A stretch of 9,609 nt of DNA, taken from the NCBI GenBank assembly GCA_955652345.1, contig CATPBV010000343.1:1-9609 (forward strand). Reading direction: 5' to 3'. Made by a program: the position numbers and the translations under genes. This DNA comes from an uncultured Solirubrobacteraceae bacterium. GTDB lineage: Bacteria > Actinomycetota > Thermoleophilia > Solirubrobacterales > Solirubrobacteraceae. Under the pieces are notes generated by a model. It made no database searches. It was given only the letters and a program-made list of their open reading frames with translations, and was not told the origin of the DNA. Shown here piece by piece: positions 7,060-9,609 of this stretch (positions are counted from its first letter, which is position 1; every line of letters begins with the position of its first letter).

Positions 7060-7711
7060 CGTACGGGTACCACCAGGACTTGGGCTCGATCCGCGTCTCC
7101 ATGTGGACGTGCTTGGTTTCCTGGAATGCCTCGAGGCCCTCGCGGCCGAGCTCGCGGCCGATTCCCGACTGCTTGTACCCGCCGAACGGTCCTGCGTCAT
7201 TGTCGGTGAGCGGATCGTTGATCCAGACGGTGCCGGCCTTGATCTCGCGCATGCACCGAACGGCTGTCGCCAGATCGCGCGTGTAGACGTTCGCACCGAG
7301 GCCGAACCTCGTTCCGTTGGCGAGCGCGATCGCCTCGTCGAGGGATGCGACCGGGACGATCGGGGCGACCGGGCCGAATGTCTCTTCGACGAGCAGCTCG
7401 GTGTCCGCCGAGGCCCCAGTCACGACCGTCGGCGCGAGGAAGTGACCGTGCTCCTGTCCGCCGCGGTCCCCGCCGCAGGCGATCGTCGCACCGGCCTGCA
7501 CCGCGCGGTCCAGCTGATCGATCACCTTGCCGCGTTGGATGTCCGAGACCATCGGGCCGACATCGGTGCCAGGATCGAGCGGATCGCCGAGAACCAGCGC
7601 ACTGGTGCGGTCGACGAACGCGTCCAGATAGTCGTCGTACGCATCGCGGTGCACATAGAACCGCTCCGCCGAAGTGCAGACCTGACCGGCGTTCAGGTAC
7701 GCCGCCCACAC
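7043..7711 (-). CDS. Aldehyde dehydrogenase, C-terminal part (frameshifted gene)
   Basis: This is the catalytic and oligomerisation part of the enzyme whose N-terminal part is the next entry. It opens at a GTG (7711-7709) that is not a genuine start: VWAAYLNAGQVCTSAERF is the uninterrupted family sequence around the catalytic cysteine (the C of GQVCTS), the nucleophile that forms the thiohemiacetal. Further family marks are EETFGPVAPIVPV, NGTRFGLGANVYT, the WINDPL strand, PFGGYKQSGIGRELG and a C-terminus with ETKHVHM and SWWYPYG. It lies in the -1 frame relative to the N-terminal part, because one base seems missing from a G6 run (plus-strand C6, 7711-7716). Read with seven Gs, the protein runs RGGVWAAY without interruption. 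Convergent with the PLD gene. Confidence 0.85.
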   Translation of the reverse strand: MWAAYLNAGQVCTSAERFYVHRDAYDDYLDAFVDRTSALVLGDPLDPGTDVGPMVSDIQRGKVIDQLDRAVQAGATIACGGDRGGQEHGHFLAPTVVTGASADTELLVEETFGPVAPIVPVASLDEAIALANGTRFGLGANVYTRDLATAVRCMREIKAGTVWINDPLTDNDAGPFGGYKQSGIGRELGREGLEAFQETKHVHMETRIEPKSWWYPYGSSHA

Positions 7712-8523
7712 CCCCCGCGCGCAGCGACATCGAGCGCCGCTGGGTCCGAGGCCACGTCGGCGCAGACGATGAACGGGTCCTTGCCGCCGAGCTCGAGGTT
7801 GATGCGCGCGAGCCGCTGTGCGCACACCGATGCGATCTTCTGCCCGGTGGCGACCGAGCCCGTGAACGCCACGCAATCCACTCGCTCGTCGGCGACCAGC
7901 GCCGCGCCGATGGCGCCGTCGCCGGCGACGACGTTGACCACACCAGCGGGCATGTGGTCGAAGCACTCGAGCGCCTGGAGCGTGGCCAGCGGGGTCACCT
8001 CCGATGGCTTGCACACCGTCGTGTTCCCCGCAGCCAAAGCGGGCGCGAGCTTCCAGGCCAGCAGCAGCAGCGGATAGTTCCACGGCACGATGCATGCCAC
8101 CACGCCCATCGGCTCCTTCATCACGAGCGCGAGCTGAGTCGGCTCGATCGGGGGAATCAGCCGGCCCGCCGAGTCCCGTCCGACCTCGGCGTAGTAGTCG
8201 AACGCCGCCGCCGTCCAGCCGATCTCGTCCCGGTTCTCGACCAGCGGCTTGCCGCCCTCGATTGTCATCGTCTTGGCCAGCGCGTCGGTGCTGTTCCGCA
8301 GGCGCGCGGCGACTTCGTGCAGCATCTCGGCTCGCTCAACCGCTGGAGTCGATGCCCACGTGCCGCGTGCCTCCGATGCTGCCGCGACGGCCGCGTCGAG
8401 CTGCTCCGCGGAGGCGCTCGGTACCCCATCGATCGTCTGCTCGGTGTACGGGTTCTCGACCTCGAGTACCGCACCGTCACCGGCGACGCGCTCCCCGCCG
8501 ATCAACAATTGCGCCTGACTCAT
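7693..8523 (-). CDS. NAD(P)-dependent aldehyde dehydrogenase, N-terminal part (frameshifted gene)
   Basis: Aldehyde dehydrogenases oxidise aldehydes to carboxylates with NAD(P)+ in the cytosol. The start is ATG at 8523, with a strong GGAGGG ribosome-binding site six bases or so upstream; a longer upstream start at 8604 lacks family similarity. MSQAQLLIGGERV, ENPYTEQTI and the Rossmann region IVPWNYPLLLLAWKLAPALAAGNT (conserved Asn of PWN) are typical, as are KPSEVTPL, FTGSVATGQKI (NAD-binding glycine turn) and LELGGKDPFIV (general-base glutamate). After ALDVAARGG the frame runs into an unrelated CGRRT and a stop, caused by the one-base shift at 7711-7716. With that repaired, 7043-8523 gives about 493 residues, the normal family length. 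It resembles the betaine/amino-aldehyde dehydrogenase branch, but the substrate cannot be set from sequence. The metal transporter gene lies 81 bases upstream on the same strand. Confidence 0.85.
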   Translation of the reverse strand: MSQAQLLIGGERVAGDGAVLEVENPYTEQTIDGVPSASAEQLDAAVAAASEARGTWASTPAVERAEMLHEVAARLRNSTDALAKTMTIEGGKPLVENRDEIGWTAAAFDYYAEVGRDSAGRLIPPIEPTQLALVMKEPMGVVACIVPWNYPLLLLAWKLAPALAAGNTTVCKPSEVTPLATLQALECFDHMPAGVVNVVAGDGAIGAALVADERVDCVAFTGSVATGQKIASVCAQRLARINLELGGKDPFIVCADVASDPAALDVAARGGCGRRT

Positions 8524-8573
8524 CCGCCCTCCGGTCCCGTCGCTTTCCCCCTGACGCGCCGGATTGTTACACG

Positions 8574-8595
8574 GTGCGCTCGGCCCGAAGCGCAC
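8574..8595 (-). terminator. Hairpin between transporter and aldehyde dehydrogenase genes
   Basis: On the minus strand GTGCGC (8595-8590) pairs with GCGCAC (8579-8574), with three further inner pairs (TCG/CGA) past a bulged T. It begins 10 bases after the transporter stop. No T-run follows. It could end or attenuate the transporter transcript, leaving the aldehyde dehydrogenase with partly separate expression. Confidence 0.4.
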
Positions 8596-8604
8596 TACTC
8601 GCAA

Positions 8605-9285
8605 TCAGATCGTGCCGGTCAGCACCAGCGTTCCGATCACGAGGAGCACGAGAGCCGTGATCGCATTGCCCCAGCGATCGATCCAGTTGGCGTGCAGCTG
8701 GTAGCCGCCGAACGTCGCGAGCAGCGTCAGGGCCACGATCGTCGCGATCGTGACCACGGCGAAGGCGAGTAGCGATCCGACGGCGGTGCCGGCGCCAACG
8801 GCAGCGGCCGCAAGGAACACCGGAAGGATCGTGAGGTCGGGCGACGCGGCTGCACCGAACGGGACCATGATCGCCGACAGCTCGCGCGCGCGCCCGAGGC
8901 CGCGGCGTCCCGTGCCGCGCGGATCCACGTGTTCGGGCTTGTCATCGTCGTGCGCGTGGTCGTGGGAGCCGTGGCCGTGTCCGCTCAGCTCGAGGGCCAG
9001 AAACCCAATCCCGGTCGCGATCAGCACCGCGCCGACGATCGTGTTCTGCGCGTGTTCGACGGTTGAGCGGAACTGAAGCCCGATCGCGACGATCACCCCC
9101 CCGAGCAGGACCGAGACGAGCACGTGCGCGACCCCCGCCAGGCCGGAGAGGCGGGCGACTCTGCCGATCGGATAGCGGCGGGTGCGGCCGAGCACCGCGA
9201 GCGGGACCCAGTGGTCGGGCAAGATCGCGTGACCGAACCCGACACCCGCCGCGGCGGCAATCAGCGCTGGCGTCGTTGCGCTCAC
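8605..9285 (-). CDS. NicO/NiCoT-like metal transporter membrane protein with histidine-rich loop
   Basis: This 226-residue integral membrane protein has about six hydrophobic segments (roughly 5-21, 44-70, 82-100, 139-165, 168-195 and 207-226). The first segment carries GFGHAILPDHW, with H19-x4-D24-H25, the HX4DH signature of nickel/cobalt transporters. Between segments three and four is a histidine/aspartate-rich loop (about 103-119, HGHGSHDHAHDDD), a likely metal-binding site. The best family match is NicO/UreH-like exporters or importers of Ni2+ or Co2+; direction and metal are not determined by the sequence, and related UreH/cytochrome-biogenesis-type membrane proteins are alternatives. 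The start is GTG at 9285, with AGAGG about 8 bases upstream. It lies upstream of the aldehyde dehydrogenase on the same strand and divergent from the YceI-family gene. No urease or hydrogenase gene is in view. Confidence 0.78.
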   Translation of the reverse strand: MSATTPALIAAAAGVGFGHAILPDHWVPLAVLGRTRRYPIGRVARLSGLAGVAHVLVSVLLGGVIVAIGLQFRSTVEHAQNTIVGAVLIATGIGFLALELSGHGHGSHDHAHDDDKPEHVDPRGTGRRGLGRARELSAIMVPFGAAASPDLTILPVFLAAAAVGAGTAVGSLLAFAVVTIATIVALTLLATFGGYQLHANWIDRWGNAITALVLLVIGTLVLTGTI

Positions 9286-9449
9286 AATCGCGCCTCTGTT
9301 TGCACGTCAATCAAGCTTGATCGTGATCTTGGTCTGGGCGCCTCCGACCACGTACGTCGCCTTGCCATGCGCATGGGCTAGGGAGCCTAGACGGATGACG
9401 GTGCCCACCCACGCGGCAGGTGCTCGATTCGTGCGCCAGTGCTCCCGAC
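9286..9449. promoter_or_regulatory. Divergent intergenic region with a 12-bp palindrome and adjacent inverted repeat
   Basis: The gap between the transporter and the YceI-family gene holds the perfect palindrome CCATGCGCATGG (9365-9376) and, one base on, the inverted repeat CTAGG-GAG-CCTAG (9378-9390). Side-by-side dyads in a divergent promoter region could be an operator. A 12-bp palindrome is expected roughly twice per 9.6 kb by chance, so support is weak. Confidence 0.25.
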
Positions 9450-9455
9450 TATGAT
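9450..9455 (+). promoter_or_regulatory. Candidate -10 box of the YceI-family gene
   Basis: TATGAT differs from the TATAAT consensus at one base. It ends 7 bases before the ATG at 9463, so transcription would begin on or next to that ATG, giving a leaderless mRNA. The -35 region is poor (TTCGTG at 9428-9433). Confidence 0.4.
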
Positions 9456-9462
9456 CGCGGTG

Positions 9463-9609
9463 ATGCCCCTCGCCCCCGGCACGCACCACCTAGGCCCGGC
9501 CGACGGCAGCCTGCGGGTGCATACCTATCGCGAAGGCGTGGCGCAGAAGGTCGGGCATGACCTGATCATCGATGTCCGGGAGTGGCGCGTCACCTTCGAT
9601 GTGAAGGAG
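9463..9609 (+). CDS. YceI-family protein, N-terminal part (runs off the window)
   Basis: The 49 visible residues begin MPLAPGTHHLGP and continue with REGVAQKVGHDLIIDVREWRVTFD. The opening PGTHxLGP and the KVGHDL-plus-W pattern are typical of the first strands of YceI-like beta-barrels, which in other bacteria bind polyisoprenoid or similar lipids. Unlike E. coli YceI, no signal peptide is visible, so this would be one of the cytosolic actinobacterial members. An in-frame ATG at 9451 would add MIAV, but it lies within the probable -10 box, so 9463 is preferred. Neither start has a clear ribosome-binding site. The gene is cut by the window's right edge, so length and C-terminal content are unknown. 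Confidence 0.7.
   Translation, partial: MPLAPGTHHLGPADGSLRVHTYREGVAQKVGHDLIIDVREWRVTFDVKE

Noticed and set aside
7345..8772. 475-codon plus-strand open frame opposite the aldehyde dehydrogenase
   Set aside because: Arg-rich shadow with no motif; the minus strand encodes a clear aldehyde dehydrogenase there.
1..9609. tRNA, rRNA, riboswitch, CRISPR or insertion-sequence content
   Set aside because: No cloverleaf, direct-repeat array, transposase motif or conserved RNA element was recognised; a covariance-model scan would be needed to exclude small RNAs.

Overview
The window is a GC-rich bacterial chromosomal segment, best placed among deep-branching Actinobacteria of the Thermoleophilia/Solirubrobacterales type. 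That placement is inferred from protein style: a delta-60-repeat propeller ending in a basic beta-sandwich finishing FTIVR, a PASTA tail of the CKVPKLKGKTL type, and a phosphodiester-glycosidase-like lipoprotein with an ELDINPRW motif. Frequent GTG starts and mostly weak Shine-Dalgarno sequences fit. No RNA gene, CRISPR array, insertion sequence or phage gene was seen.

Layout: (1) 115-1990, plus strand, an exported delta-60-repeat protein broken by an in-frame TAG and at least one frameshift; seven repeats are recovered when both parts are read together. (2) About 2079-2807, plus, a six-segment voltage-gated-type potassium channel. (3) 2846-4318, minus, an exported YWTD-type propeller with an Ig-like and a PASTA domain. 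A perfect hairpin separates it from the channel. (4) 4462-5475, plus, a phosphodiester-glycosidase-like envelope protein, followed by a possible 28-codon linking ORF and (5) 5558-7018, plus, a soluble phospholipase D-family enzyme with two HKD motifs. (6) 7043-8523, minus, an NAD(P)-dependent aldehyde dehydrogenase split by a one-base deletion in a G/C homopolymer. (7) 8605-9285, minus, a NicO/NiCoT-like metal transporter with a histidine-rich loop. (8) From about 9463, plus, the start of a YceI-family protein that runs off the window.

The genes do not form one pathway. The main local units are the lipoprotein/PLD pair (two phosphodiester-acting enzymes, probably co-transcribed) and the transporter/aldehyde dehydrogenase pair (same strand, but with a hairpin between them). 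Much of the rest is cell envelope: two different exported beta-propellers and an ion channel. Two broken genes in under 10 kb, one of them at a homopolymer, make sequencing or assembly error a serious alternative to gene decay. I found no convincing undescribed system; the best leads are the seven-repeat reconstruction, the variant active-site region of the glycosidase-like protein, and possible regulatory inverted repeats in the divergent intergenic regions.
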